Origin: VBAS01 sp035318985
GTDB taxonomy: Bacteria > Bacteroidota > Bacteroidia > Chitinophagales > Chitinophagaceae
Reading direction: 5' to 3'
DNA length: 56,341 nucleotides
Assembly: GCA_035318985.1 (NCBI GenBank)
Contig: DATHDP010000069.1
Location: forward strand, 1 to 56,341
Positions 34,091 through 42,653 of the stretch are shown in pieces; the first letter of the stretch is position 1; each line of letters starts with the position of its first letter. The notes below the pieces were generated by a model, which searched no databases, was not told where the DNA came from, and was given only the letters and a program-made list of their open reading frames with translations. The position numbers were made by a program, and so were the translations under genes.

Positions 34091-34353
34091 ATGAATACCG
34101 TTCAGGTCATTGGAATTATAGCAGGAGCATGCACAAGTATTTCCCTATTGCCACAACTAATAAAAACGATCAAAGAAAAAAAAGATGGGGACATATCATA
34201 TTTATGCTTGGCATTTTATTAATGGGTATCGGCCTTTGGATCTGGTACGGGTTACTTAAAGAGGATTACCCGATCATTGTTACTAATGCAATTTCTTTTG
34301 TACTGAATAGCCTGATCATTTTTTTCAATCTCTACTATCGCAAGAAAGGGTAG
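34091..34353 (+). pseudogene. SemiSWEET (PQ-loop) sugar transporter, frameshifted
   Basis: The first part is NTVQVIGIIAGACTSISLLP, then QLIKTIKEKKDGDISY in one frame. The second part is LGILLMGIGLWIWYGLLKED, then YPIIVTNAISFVLNSLII in another. Joined, they give an 87-residue three-helix SemiSWEET of normal size. One base is missing near 34200-34207, in CATATTTATGCTT. Either the gene is inactivated, or the assembly has an indel. The first-frame product stops at 34222. Confidence 0.8.
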
Positions 34354-34377
34354 TTTTTTGCCGCGAGTAACTTTCCT

Positions 34378-35088
34378 TTATTTTAAAAGACCAGCAATCA
34401 GGTTAATAGTTAGCGCAACAACAAATGTGTTAAGTCCAAAAGACAGCAAGCCATGTAAAAGCACAAGTCGTCTTATGCTCTTTGATGTGATCTGAACATC
34501 AGAGACCTGGAAGGTCATTCCTATTACATAGGAGAAATAAGCAAAATCAAGATAATCTGGTTTTTTCTCGTTTGGAAATTCCAAACCTTCTGCATGTTTA
34601 GTTGAATCATTTGTATCATTACCATAATAAAGATGTGCATAATGAAATCCGAATATAGTATGCACCATTATCCATGAAAACAACATACCACTAAGTGCCA
34701 CCGGTATAAAAATAAACCCTGGGGTGTTATCTGCTTTTTTTGAAAGCATTAATAAAAGCACAGTAAACAAACTTGCAAAGGATGTAATGAGGATAAGAAG
34801 AAACACATAAAGACGACTGCCATCTTCCTGTTTTGAAAGTTCCCTTATACCGGAAGGTTTTTGTGTAAAGAAAACGATCCAACTGGTAATGATATAAGAT
34901 AATTCAAAAACTGCCCAGGCTATCATAATTTTTACCATTACATCAAGATCAACAGACATTATGAACAGGTAAACCACAACAGCGAGTATGATGCTAATGA
35001 TCAACCGCTGAACCGGTAGCATGCGAAGAAAAATATTTTCCTGTTTCTTTTTAACTGATGCTTTGATCATTTGTTTATTAATATCCAA
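34378..35088 (-). CDS. DUF1345 membrane protein
   Basis: 236 residues, about six helices. Recognised by FELSYIITSWIVFF, SWIMVHTIFGFHYAHLYYG and the C-terminal PDYLDFAYFSYVIGMTFQVS, then DVQITSK, the DUF1345 signature. Function unknown. It converges with the SemiSWEET remnant and is divergent from the second DUF892 gene. Confidence 0.88.
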   Translation of the reverse strand: MDINKQMIKASVKKKQENIFLRMLPVQRLIISIILAVVVYLFIMSVDLDVMVKIMIAWAVFELSYIITSWIVFFTQKPSGIRELSKQEDGSRLYVFLLILITSFASLFTVLLLMLSKKADNTPGFIFIPVALSGMLFSWIMVHTIFGFHYAHLYYGNDTNDSTKHAEGLEFPNEKKPDYLDFAYFSYVIGMTFQVSDVQITSKSIRRLVLLHGLLSFGLNTFVVALTINLIAGLLK

Positions 35089-35276
35089 GAATGTAAGTTA
35101 AGCTATTGCCGGCCGTTTACTACCCTATACTGTTACAGTTCGCAATAACAACACCAGAACATGGTTGCAATTGGGGTGTTAATTGCTCATCATCTATAAC
35201 ATTGAGTTATAAAACTTATAGCATGTTATTTGCATCCATACAATTATCACTAATCATTTTCCAAAAAAAAAATATT

Positions 35277-35918
35277 ATGGCAAAATCAACTTCTAAAAAA
35301 ACATCTTCGGCAAAAACTAATACTGCCTTTTCCAAAAAAAGTAATGGACACCTGAAACCAGCAAAGAACAATGCTTCCAAGTTGAAGCCAACTAAAGATG
35401 CTGATATAGATGTAATGGAGTTGGAACCTTCAGATGGCCTCATCAAATTGTTTACTGATTGTTTGAAGGATATTTATTGGGCAGAAAATCATTTAATAAA
35501 AGCATTGCCTAAAATGGCAAAGGCAACTTCTGTTGAAAAATTAGAAAAAGCTATTCTTGATCATCTTGATCAAACAAAAACACATGCAGAAAGATTAAAA
35601 CAGGTGTTTGAACTTTTAAGAAGAGAACCAAAAGCCAAAAAATGTGATGCAATGGAAGGCCTCACTAAAGAAGGAGAAGCTGCAATTGAAAACACGGATA
35701 CAGCTTCACCGGCAAGAAACCTTGCGATCATCATGGGTTCCCAAAAAGTAGAACATTATGAGATCGCTTCTTATTTAGGAATTATAAAGCTTGCCGACAA
35801 TCTTGGATATACAGAAATTTCCGAAATATTAACAGATACCCTTAATGAAGAATTGGAGAGTGATGCTTTGCTTGCCGACATTGCAGCAAATGATATTTCG
35901 TACGGGGAAGAAGCTTGA
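35277..35918 (+). CDS. DUF892 ferritin-like protein (YciE family), second copy
   Basis: 213 residues from the ATG at 35277; the frame opens at 35106 but the upstream 57 residues do not look coding. A Lys/Ser/Ala-rich tail of about 60 residues precedes the helices LIKLFTDCLKDIYWAENHLI, HAERLKQVFELLRREPKAKK, AMEGLTKEGEAAIE and SQKVEHYEIASYLGIIKLAD. It is close to the copy at 33282-33872. It lies 59 bases upstream of the catalase gene on the same strand, consistent with co-transcription in a stress unit. Confidence 0.9.
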   Translation: MAKSTSKKTSSAKTNTAFSKKSNGHLKPAKNNASKLKPTKDADIDVMELEPSDGLIKLFTDCLKDIYWAENHLIKALPKMAKATSVEKLEKAILDHLDQTKTHAERLKQVFELLRREPKAKKCDAMEGLTKEGEAAIENTDTASPARNLAIIMGSQKVEHYEIASYLGIIKLADNLGYTEISEILTDTLNEELESDALLADIAANDISYGEEA

Positions 35919-35977
35919 AAAGATTAACAACACTTCAGAATTAATAAAAATTCTTTTACACAAATAATAATTATACC

Positions 35978-38149
35978 ATGCCAGATAAAAAGAAACCAGA
36001 AGAAAATAAAAAAACCGAAAGCCTCCAGCAGCATACTGAAGATTCACAAGGCCAATTCATGACTACCAACCAGGGTGTAAAAGTTAATGATGATCAGAAT
36101 AGTTTAAAAGCAGGTGAAAGAGGCCCAAGCTTATTAGAAGATTTTATATTTCGTGAAAAGATCACACACTTCGATCATGAAAGAATTCCTGAAAGAGTGG
36201 TGCATGCCCGTGGTTCGGCTGCGCATGGAGTTTTTCGTGTGACCGAAGACTTAAGTGAATTAACCAAAGCAAAATTTTTGACTGATACATCTGCAGAAAC
36301 ACCGGTGTTTGTAAGATTTTCTACAGTAGCAGGTTCCAGGGGCTCTTCTGATTTGGCAAGAGATGTTCGTGGATTTGCAACTAAGTTTTATACGGAAGAA
36401 GGAAATTTTGACCTTGTTGGAAATAATATGCCGGTATTTTTTATACAGGATGCAATGAAATTTCCTGACCTGGTACATGCCGTAAAACCAGAACCTCATA
36501 ATGAAATGCCGCAGGCAGCATCGGCACATGATACATTTTGGGATTTTATTTCCAATACACCTGAATCAGCTCATATGATCATGTGGGTAATGAGTGACCG
36601 TGCATTGCCACGCAGTTATCGCATGATGGAAGGTTTTGGAGTACATACATTCAGGCTGGTAAATGCAAAAGGGAAATCATCCTTTGTAAAATTTCATTGG
36701 AAGCCTTTGCTTGGTGTTCATTCAGTGGCTTGGGATGAAGCCCAAAATATTTCTGGTAAGGATCCCGATTTTCATCGTCGTGATCTTTGGGAGGCAATTG
36801 AAAATGGAGATTTTCCCCAATGGCAATTAGGAATACAAGTCGTTTCTGAAGAAGATGAACATAAATTCGAGTTTGATCTTCTTGATCCTACTAAATTAAT
36901 TCCTGAAGAGCTGGTGCCCGTACGAATAGTTGGTACATTAACATTGAACAGAAATCCTGATAACTTTTTTGCAGAAACGGAACAAGTAGCATTTCATATC
37001 GGCCATGTAGTGCCCGGTATTGATTTTACCAATGATCCATTGTTGCAAGGAAGATTGTTCTCTTATACAGATACACAGTTATTACGCTTGGGCGGACCAA
37101 ATTTTCATGAAATACCAATCAACAGGCCATTGGCTGAGGTACATAATAACCAACGTGATGGTTTGATGCGTCAAACTATTAATAGAGGCAAAACGGCACA
37201 TAGTCCAAATAATATTTCGTCTGGTTGTCCTTTCCAGGCAGGCAGGATGAATGGAGGCTTTACAAGCTTTCCTGAAAAAATTGATGCACATAAAATCAGG
37301 GAAAGAAGCAAAAGTTTCTTTGATCATTTTAGCCAGGCTAAATTATTTTTTAATAGCCAATCTGATCCGGAAAAAAATCATATTACAGATGCATTATGTT
37401 TTGAATTGGGAAAAGTAGAAATGATCGCTATTCGTGAAAGAATGTTGCACTTTATTTTACACATCGATGAAAGTCTTGCAGCGGCTGTAGCTTATAAATT
37501 AGGAATGCATATTCCAAAAAAATTATCAACCTCGTTAAATCAAATTGTACCCGCCGATGGTGACCCTGAAAGATACAGATCAATAGTAAAAGAAGGATCG
37601 CTTCCAATTTCAAAAGCATTGAGCATGGAAAATACTGTCAAAGATTCGATAGCCACCCGCAAGATAGCAATACTGGCTGCTGACGGTGTAAATGAGAATA
37701 ATTTGCTTGTTGTAAAAGAAGCGATCATTGCAGAAGGTGCTTTATGTGAGGTGATAGCGCCAAGACTTGGTTTTATTTCGGGTGAAAATGATACAAACAT
37801 TCAAGTAGATAAAAGTTTAATGACAACCGCTTCGGTTTTTTATGATGCAGTATATGTACCGGGTGGAATGAATAGTGTAGCTACTCTTGAAGCAGACGCG
37901 GATGCAATACATTTTTTAAATGAAGCATTCAAGCATTGCAAAGCCATTGCTGCAGATGATGATGCGTTACAAGTGCTGGAAGCAACCTATTTCGCAAGAA
38001 AATTACCAGAAGATAATGATGACGATACAGTTAATGCAGAAGGAATTATTATAGGCATTGATGCGGAAGAGTTAAGCCGGCAATTTATAGAGGCAATTAA
38101 GCAGCATCGTTTTTGGGACAGAGAAGTACCGAGAAAAGTTCCTGCTTAA
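35978..38149 (+). CDS. katE: Large-subunit (clade 2, HPII-type) catalase
   Basis: 723 residues. The distal His76 is in RVVHARGSAAHG, the Asn pair in FDLVGNNMPVFFIQD, and the proximal-heme Tyr in RLFSYTDTQLLRLGG. The long N-terminal arm and the C-terminal flavodoxin/DJ-1-like domain from about residue 565 (KIAILAADGVNENNLLVVKE; AVYVPGGMNSVATLE) define clade 2. It decomposes hydrogen peroxide, typically in stationary phase. A palindromic repeat begins 12 bases after the stop. Confidence 0.97.
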   Translation: MPDKKKPEENKKTESLQQHTEDSQGQFMTTNQGVKVNDDQNSLKAGERGPSLLEDFIFREKITHFDHERIPERVVHARGSAAHGVFRVTEDLSELTKAKFLTDTSAETPVFVRFSTVAGSRGSSDLARDVRGFATKFYTEEGNFDLVGNNMPVFFIQDAMKFPDLVHAVKPEPHNEMPQAASAHDTFWDFISNTPESAHMIMWVMSDRALPRSYRMMEGFGVHTFRLVNAKGKSSFVKFHWKPLLGVHSVAWDEAQNISGKDPDFHRRDLWEAIENGDFPQWQLGIQVVSEEDEHKFEFDLLDPTKLIPEELVPVRIVGTLTLNRNPDNFFAETEQVAFHIGHVVPGIDFTNDPLLQGRLFSYTDTQLLRLGGPNFHEIPINRPLAEVHNNQRDGLMRQTINRGKTAHSPNNISSGCPFQAGRMNGGFTSFPEKIDAHKIRERSKSFFDHFSQAKLFFNSQSDPEKNHITDALCFELGKVEMIAIRERMLHFILHIDESLAAAVAYKLGMHIPKKLSTSLNQIVPADGDPERYRSIVKEGSLPISKALSMENTVKDSIATRKIAILAADGVNENNLLVVKEAIIAEGALCEVIAPRLGFISGENDTNIQVDKSLMTTASVFYDAVYVPGGMNSVATLEADADAIHFLNEAFKHCKAIAADDDALQVLEATYFARKLPEDNDDDTVNAEGIIIGIDAEELSRQFIEAIKQHRFWDREVPRKVPA

Positions 38150-38160
38150 AAATTTACGCC

Positions 38161-38198
38161 TTTGTTGGTATGTCGCATCGTGAAAGCATACCAACAAA
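38161..38198. repeat. Dispersed palindromic repeat
   Basis: TTTGTTGGTATG (38161-38172) and CATACCAACAAA (38187-38198), perfect 12-bp arms with a shortened 14-base loop. It fills the gap between the convergent catalase and DedA ends and probably acts as a bidirectional terminator. Confidence 0.8.
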
Positions 38199-38201
38199 AA
38201 A

Positions 38202-38663
38202 CTAAACCTTCTTCTCCTTACTCTTTTTCCGCATCTTTCTAAATTCTTTGATCATCCAGATGATAAGTGGTATGGTAACAATAAGAATAAAACCGATAAC
38301 GATATAGTTTAACCATGGTTTTAAAAAAGGCCGGCTGCCAATAAAATATCCGGCTAATACAGAACTCAATATCCAAACCACAGAGCCGGTAATCGTAAGT
38401 AATATAAAACGGTGAAAGCTCAACCTGACCATGCCGACAACAATAGATGCAAATGTCCGGATGATGGGCAGATACAATCCCAGAGTTAATGCCATCCAGC
38501 CATATTTATTATAAAATGTTTCGGCTGTTTTAAGATGTTGCTTTTTGAAGAACATTGAGTCTTTGCGGCTGTATAATAACGAGCCTGTTTTCCATCCGAA
38601 CCAATAACCTGTAAGATTTCCCAAAATAGAAGCAAAAGGCCCTGCAGAATATGAATGACGCAT
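38202..38663 (-). pseudogene. DedA-family membrane protein, 5'-truncated
   Basis: 153 residues beginning inside the family sequence: FASILGNLTGYWFGWKTGSL aligns with the middle of DedA proteins, and GLYLPIIRTFASIVVGMVRL carries the conserved Arg region. About 60-80 N-terminal residues, including the first re-entrant helix and its Gly-rich motif, are missing. In frame upstream only about ten codons precede a stop, and the truncation point lies about 30 bases from a palindromic repeat (38703-38744). Probably a remnant. Confidence 0.65.
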
Positions 38664-38702
38664 TCGGGCATCATACAGAATTATTTTTTCATCTTATACA
38701 AC

Positions 38703-38744
38703 TTTGTTGGTACGTTGCTTAGCCCATGCAAAATATATCAACAA
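38703..38744. repeat. Dispersed palindromic repeat, diverged copy
   Basis: TTTGTTGGTA (38703-38712) and TATCAACAA (38736-38744) with a family-like centre TTGCTTAGCCCATGCAAAA. It lies at the broken 5' end of the DedA remnant. Confidence 0.6.
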
Positions 38745-38802
38745 CCAAGCCCGAAGCGATCCCCCTCACAATCTTTGCAACAACTAAAATGTATAAAGCA
38801 TC

Positions 38803-39033
38803 TTATCCCCTATTAATATTAATCGATAGTTTCTGCGGAGCACTTACGGAAATATTATCGTCTGACCTTTTTTCTTCCCACAACAATTGTTTTTGTATGC
38901 TCTCTAATGTGTCTTTGCAGTTTTTATATTCGCCCGGGTATCGTTCTCCTCTAAGCAGGACCTTAATGAACTGGCGGGTTTGCTCAGTAAACCGATCGAA
39001 TAACACAGACTTGTATATTTTTTCGTAGAACAT
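38803..39033 (-). CDS. Small hypothetical protein
   Basis: 76 codons: FYEKIYKSVLFDRFTEQTRQ, FIKVLLRGERYPGEYKNCKD, then a helical end. Soluble, basic, no known domain. A 100-codon frame on the other strand overlaps it but looks less protein-like (Cys/Ser-rich). Coding potential is moderate. The rest of the gap between 38745 and 39214 shows no clear signal. Confidence 0.4.
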   Translation of the reverse strand: MFYEKIYKSVLFDRFTEQTRQFIKVLLRGERYPGEYKNCKDTLESIQKQLLWEEKRSDDNISVSAPQKLSININRG

Positions 39034-39214
39034 AAGGAATCAATTTTCTTCCATATTGGCAAACACTGTGCAAGAAATGGCTAAGTTGCTCAAAACTTTG
39101 ATAAACGACGAATTATCAATCAAATAAAACAATATTTTTCTTAGTATTACACATTATCTAAAGCCTTTGTGCCGACATTGATAAAGAATAAAACCTCACC
39201 TTTGGTTCCGCATT

Positions 39215-39586
39215 ATGAGCAACACTTATATTAAGTTTAGATATCCTGATTCCAAAGTGAAGAAGGTCCCGGAAAATATTGGTAAGAAATTAGCAAAAGT
39301 TGTTTTGGAATCTATTGTCCCAATTGCCAATCCTGACTTTGAAAAGAAAATTGACAAAGTTGCTTTTTGGTTGATCGAATTCGAAAATGATAGCTATTAT
39401 CCAAACAGAGAGGTCGGGTTAGATAGCTCTGGGAAAACTATCATGATAATGCCATGGGAAAAAAATTATGGATATTGGACAGATAACAATTTGGTTATAG
39501 AAAATTTTAGAACAAACTTCGAAACAATTAATATTAACAAAGAGGAATTTGAAAAATATTGGAATTCTTTTGTCCCTGAGAATTGA
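39215..39586 (+). CDS. Hypothetical protein
   Basis: 123 residues, soluble, acidic, with aromatic-rich C-terminal half (VAFWLIEFENDSYYPNREVG; GKTIMIMPWEKNYGYWTDNN). It looks like a genuine cytoplasmic protein, possibly of the immunity or SMI1-like size class, but I do not recognise the family. A CCTTTGG stretch lies 12 bases before the start. Confidence 0.65.
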   Translation: MSNTYIKFRYPDSKVKKVPENIGKKLAKVVLESIVPIANPDFEKKIDKVAFWLIEFENDSYYPNREVGLDSSGKTIMIMPWEKNYGYWTDNNLVIENFRTNFETININKEEFEKYWNSFVPEN

Positions 39587-39670
39587 AGAAGAGGTATTAA
39601 AACAGTTTCTCACGCCCTATGGGGATTGAAGCACTCTAAAAGTATTACCCTTTTACGCCAACCTTGAGGC

Positions 39671-39714
39671 TTTTGTTAGTATGTCCTTAGCCCTGTGCAA
39701 AGGATATCAACAAA
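39671..39714. repeat. Dispersed palindromic repeat, diverged copy
   Basis: TTTGTTAGTAT (39672-39682) and ATATCAACAAA (39704-39714) around a centre CCTTAGCCCTGTGCAAAGG that matches the family. It lies between convergent genes. Confidence 0.6.
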
Positions 39715-39720
39715 CTATTA

Positions 39721-40341
39721 TTACGGCGTCGAGAAATAAGTTTGAGGAAAAACCCTGATCACTTTTTCAAATCTTCCTTCATAATAACCTTTTAAAGGAG
39801 ATATCGTAACACCATAAGTTTTTCCTGAGGTAGAATGTAGAAAAAGCAGGTTTCCTGTTTCATTGCTTTCTACAATTCCCATATGACCAACGATCCGTAT
39901 TGTGCTGTCAGTACCTGTAAATAAAATCAGATCACCAGGTCTGGCAAATTCTTTTGGTATTTCGATTCCCACATTTGTGAAATCAACGGATGACCTGGGC
40001 ACAACAATACCGAAATGATTGAATACATAAGTAATGAACCCCGAACAATCGAAGCCATTTTCAGGATCAGAAGACGCATACAAATACGGAGTACCTACTA
40101 ATGATTTACCGAATGCAACAACACTGTCTGGTATTGTTGACCCTGTATTGAGCTCCTCGCCCTCTTTATAAATAGTGAGATCAGGAAGAACTATGGTCGA
40201 TATGCCAGAGTCAATTGTATTGCTTGAATCAATTTCATTTGTGATCACAGGTTCGTCGAAGGTCATATTGCTTTTTTCTTTACAGGAGATGATTAATAGC
40301 CCCCAAAGAAATAGTAGACCATAAATACAAATTCGTACCAT
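39721..40341 (-). CDS. NlpC/P60 cell-wall peptidase, lipoprotein
   Basis: 206 residues. The signal peptide ends LLIISC, giving a lipid anchor. After a 70-residue linker the NlpC/P60 domain shows the catalytic Cys in ENGFDCSGFITYVF, the His in VGHMGIVE and the third polar residue region LHSTSGK. It hydrolyses gamma-D-Glu-diaminopimelate bonds in peptidoglycan at the cell envelope. It stands alone, convergent with a hypothetical gene. Confidence 0.9.
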   Translation of the reverse strand: MVRICIYGLLFLWGLLIISCKEKSNMTFDEPVITNEIDSSNTIDSGISTIVLPDLTIYKEGEELNTGSTIPDSVVAFGKSLVGTPYLYASSDPENGFDCSGFITYVFNHFGIVVPRSSVDFTNVGIEIPKEFARPGDLILFTGTDSTIRIVGHMGIVESNETGNLLFLHSTSGKTYGVTISPLKGYYEGRFEKVIRVFPQTYFSTP

Positions 40342-40659
40342 ATCATTAATGGCGATTAAAAACCATGCCTATATGGTATAACTACTTTATGTGTGTTTGT
40401 AGTTTGAGACGCCAAAGTTTCATTATTTTATGCTGGGTCAGGGCCGAAACAATTAGGAAATGGGCATCCAAATTCCCATTTGTAAAAAATAAGAAACGTC
40501 TTGAAAGTTTGTTAAATGATCAATTTATCTAATTTGTAGTAGTCCGGTTGTTTCGTATCAAGAATTTGTCAAAAAAATCCTTTAAATCGAAATAATATTT
40601 AAATTTAGTAAGAATTTTCATAGGATAAGGTTTAATGGTTAATGGTTTTTGATTAGCGC
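40342..40659. other. Non-coding stretch with one hairpin
   Basis: No convincing gene in this 318-base gap. AAATGGG (40458-40464) and CCCATTT (40475-40481) form a 7-bp hairpin, and a short direct repeat TTTAATGG/TTAATGG lies just before the terminator. Together with that terminator this could be a small RNA, but no family is recognised. Confidence 0.3.
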
Positions 40660-40684
40660 CCCGCACTCTTGCGGGGCTTTTTAA
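40660..40684 (+). terminator. Strong rho-independent terminator
   Basis: GCCCCGCA-CTCT-TGCGGGGC followed by five T. No annotated gene ends just upstream on this strand, which suggests a transcript from the preceding non-coding stretch. Confidence 0.85.
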
Positions 40685-40725
40685 CCTGCACTTTGATTGG
40701 CACAAAATTTAATGATTAGTATTCC

Positions 40726-40851
40726 ATGCATCACTCAAGACGATATCATATCAGGCGGAGGAACCGGAGACTTATCGTTGTCTTAGCTGCGCTCCTGCTT
40801 TTAATAGTGATCTTATGGGGTTATAGGCTCGTTCAGGCATTTCCACAATAA
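40726..40851 (+). CDS. 41-residue Arg-rich single-span membrane protein
   Basis: A short frame MHHSRRYHIRRRNRRL followed by IVVLAALLLLIVILWGY and RLVQAFPQ: a very basic cytoplasmic head and one hydrophobic helix. Codon use and the positive-inside pattern look like a genuine small membrane protein. It starts 42 bases after the terminator. No family recognised. Confidence 0.55.
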   Translation: MHHSRRYHIRRRNRRLIVVLAALLLLIVILWGYRLVQAFPQ

Positions 40852-40919
40852 TTTTATTTGATCTGTTGCATTTGGTTCATCCTGCACTAAGCTATCGGTT
40901 TATTTAAGGGCCATGAGGT

Positions 40920-41369
40920 TCAATGTATAAATCTCCTGATATATTTTACTGGCAAACCCTGGGAGTTTACATCCATATAATAAACCTCAAGGATGTTCTC
41001 ATCGAGTTGATTTATTTTTTCAGGTGCAGCAAAAATTGCAAGTTCAGTACAATTGTTTTCAAACCTCCAATTAAAATTAATTACAGGAGTTTCTCCCATA
41101 CTGCATGAATTAATACCACCCCTAAAAGCACCTCCGCCATTGGCATAAAAAGTATAGACATCATCAGTTTCGCAGTCGAGCATATTATTTTCTGCTTCTT
41201 CTATTACTCCATTATTATTTTCATCAAGACCATAGATCTTAAACTTCCAGCTCTTTTCAATAAGTAATGCTGTGTTACGGTTAAGAACATCCTTTTCCTT
41301 ATTACATGAGGAACAAATAATAATTGAAAAAATGCTTATTGGAATAAGCTTCAGGAAGATAGTTTTCAT
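40920..41369 (-). CDS. Lipocalin-like hypothetical lipoprotein
   Basis: 149 residues with lipobox IICSSC. The mature part is beta-rich (SWKFKIYGLDENNNGVIEEA; VYTFYANGGGAFRGGINSCS; FNWRFENNCTELAIF), the pattern of Bacteroidota lipocalin-like DUFs. DENNNGVIEEA resembles a single EF-hand-like calcium loop. The function is unknown. It is probably monocistronic. Confidence 0.75.
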   Translation of the reverse strand: MKTIFLKLIPISIFSIIICSSCNKEKDVLNRNTALLIEKSWKFKIYGLDENNNGVIEEAENNMLDCETDDVYTFYANGGGAFRGGINSCSMGETPVINFNWRFENNCTELAIFAAPEKINQLDENILEVYYMDVNSQGLPVKYIRRFIH

Positions 41370-41492
41370 GTAGGGCTGATTTGCAATAAAGGGTTAAATA
41401 TCATGCCAACTGGTAGCTGAAAAATCCGTTAGTGAATACTATTTTCCCTTAGTATTTCTCTAAGCTTAAGGTTGCTAATATGGTAATTCGAT

Positions 41493-42002
41493 CTACTTAA
41501 GTTTCAATTTCCATTCTATCGATCCACAATCAACTTTGTTAAACGCTTCTTTATCTGAATAATTTATGCCCGAAATAAAATAAGCTGTATCTGTTTTAGT
41601 ATCCATGTCACCTACTCCACGCAAAAGTTTTCCATTTTCTTTTTTAAAATACACTTCGCTTACTGAATGCACACCTTCTGAATTGAAATCATACCAAAGC
41701 TTTAAAATCCCTTCTTCTTCTTTACCTTTTATAGTACCACGGCTTCCATCTTTCTCGTAATTATCATAGAGCATTTTTCCTGAATACTCTTTCCCATTTT
41801 GTTCAAGCATAAGTATGGCGGTATCCCGTCCAACTATTTTCATATAGCAGCCTGTCACATCGGAGACGGGCCTGTCTTCAGCATTCGGGGAAATAATTTT
41901 ACCAGTGTCAGATGTTTTTGAATTGCCTGAGTAATCGTTTGTATGACTATTATTGCAGGCAATTAATTTGCTGAATAATAAAATATAGAAAATGTATTTC
42001 AT
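41493..42002 (-). CDS. Hypothetical lipoprotein
   Basis: 169 residues from MKYIFYILLFSKLIACNNSH, with lipobox LIAC; an upstream in-frame ATG at 42068 adds residues unlike a signal peptide. The mature domain (VTGCYMKIVGRDTAILMLEQ; EGILKLWYDFNSEGVHSVSE) is a beta-sandwich-like unit found in many Bacteroidota lipoproteins. Function unknown. Confidence 0.75.
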   Translation of the reverse strand: MKYIFYILLFSKLIACNNSHTNDYSGNSKTSDTGKIISPNAEDRPVSDVTGCYMKIVGRDTAILMLEQNGKEYSGKMLYDNYEKDGSRGTIKGKEEEGILKLWYDFNSEGVHSVSEVYFKKENGKLLRGVGDMDTKTDTAYFISGINYSDKEAFNKVDCGSIEWKLKLK

Positions 42003-42193
42003 TACTTTTTTATTAGAATAATAAAAAATAGTACCAATGTTGAGTAAATCAATCTGATGTTTATACACTGAGAGTTTGAGTCGTTATATTTCTGTTGTAA
42101 ATGGTTAAAGTTTTCCACCATTATTGGTGCTGGCATTATTTTTCGGCTAACTCCTGACTCCTATTTTTATATTCACTTTTAAATTCTATCAGT

Positions 42194-42565
42194 ATGAAAA
42201 AAGTATTTTTTTTAATTGTGTCCTTTGCATTTGTGGGTACTGCGGCTATTGCTCAACTTGAACAGAAAGATCACAAAAAGAACCAGGAAGAATGGAATAA
42301 TAAGCTAAAAGAAGAATTGAAACTTACCAGCGACCAGGTGGTAAAATATGATGCCCTTTCTAAAGAATATAGGGAGAAAATGTCAACCATTTCACAAGAT
42401 GCCTCCTTGAACAAGGATGCCCAAAAAGAAAAAAAGATGGCATTGAAGAAAGAAAAGGAAGCAAAGCTTTTTGAATTCTTAACTCCTGAGCAACAAACAA
42501 CGTACAAAGAGTTAATTGAAAAAAGGAAAAAGGAAATGGAAAAATCTGCGAACGGCAAATATTAA
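42194..42565 (+). CDS. Small periplasmic Spy/CpxP-like helical protein
   Basis: 123 residues: a signal peptide ending in TAAIAQ, then charged helices (WNNKLKEELKLTSDQVVKYD; LFEFLTPEQQTTYKELIEKR). LTPEQ repeats resemble the LTxxQ motif of Spy/CpxP periplasmic chaperones. A chaperone-like or envelope-stress role is inferred from this similarity only. Confidence 0.75.
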   Translation: MKKVFFLIVSFAFVGTAAIAQLEQKDHKKNQEEWNNKLKEELKLTSDQVVKYDALSKEYREKMSTISQDASLNKDAQKEKKMALKKEKEAKLFEFLTPEQQTTYKELIEKRKKEMEKSANGKY

Positions 42566-42596
42566 GATCGGAACAAATCTGGGGTAATTTTTTTTG

Positions 42597-42623
42597 GTAG
42601 CCTCGGCCTTAGGCCGGGGCTAC
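42597..42623. repeat. GC-rich hairpin
   Basis: GTAGCC-T-CGGCC-TTA-GGCCG-G-GGCTAC is a 27-base hairpin with one mismatch, strikingly GC-rich for this region. Eight T precede it rather than follow it, so it is not a standard terminator for the upstream gene. Confidence 0.5.
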
Positions 42624-42653
42624 TAATGTTAGAAAGAGATATATCTTTAAAAC

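Noticed and set aside
35106..35276. Upstream extension of the second DUF892 gene
   Set aside because: It reads as non-coding, Thr/Ser/Leu-rich sequence, and the paralogue begins at the equivalent of the ATG at 35277.
38726..39028. 100-codon plus-strand frame overlapping the 38803-39033 gene
   Set aside because: Cys- and Ser-rich composition without helical periodicity; the opposite frame looks more protein-like.
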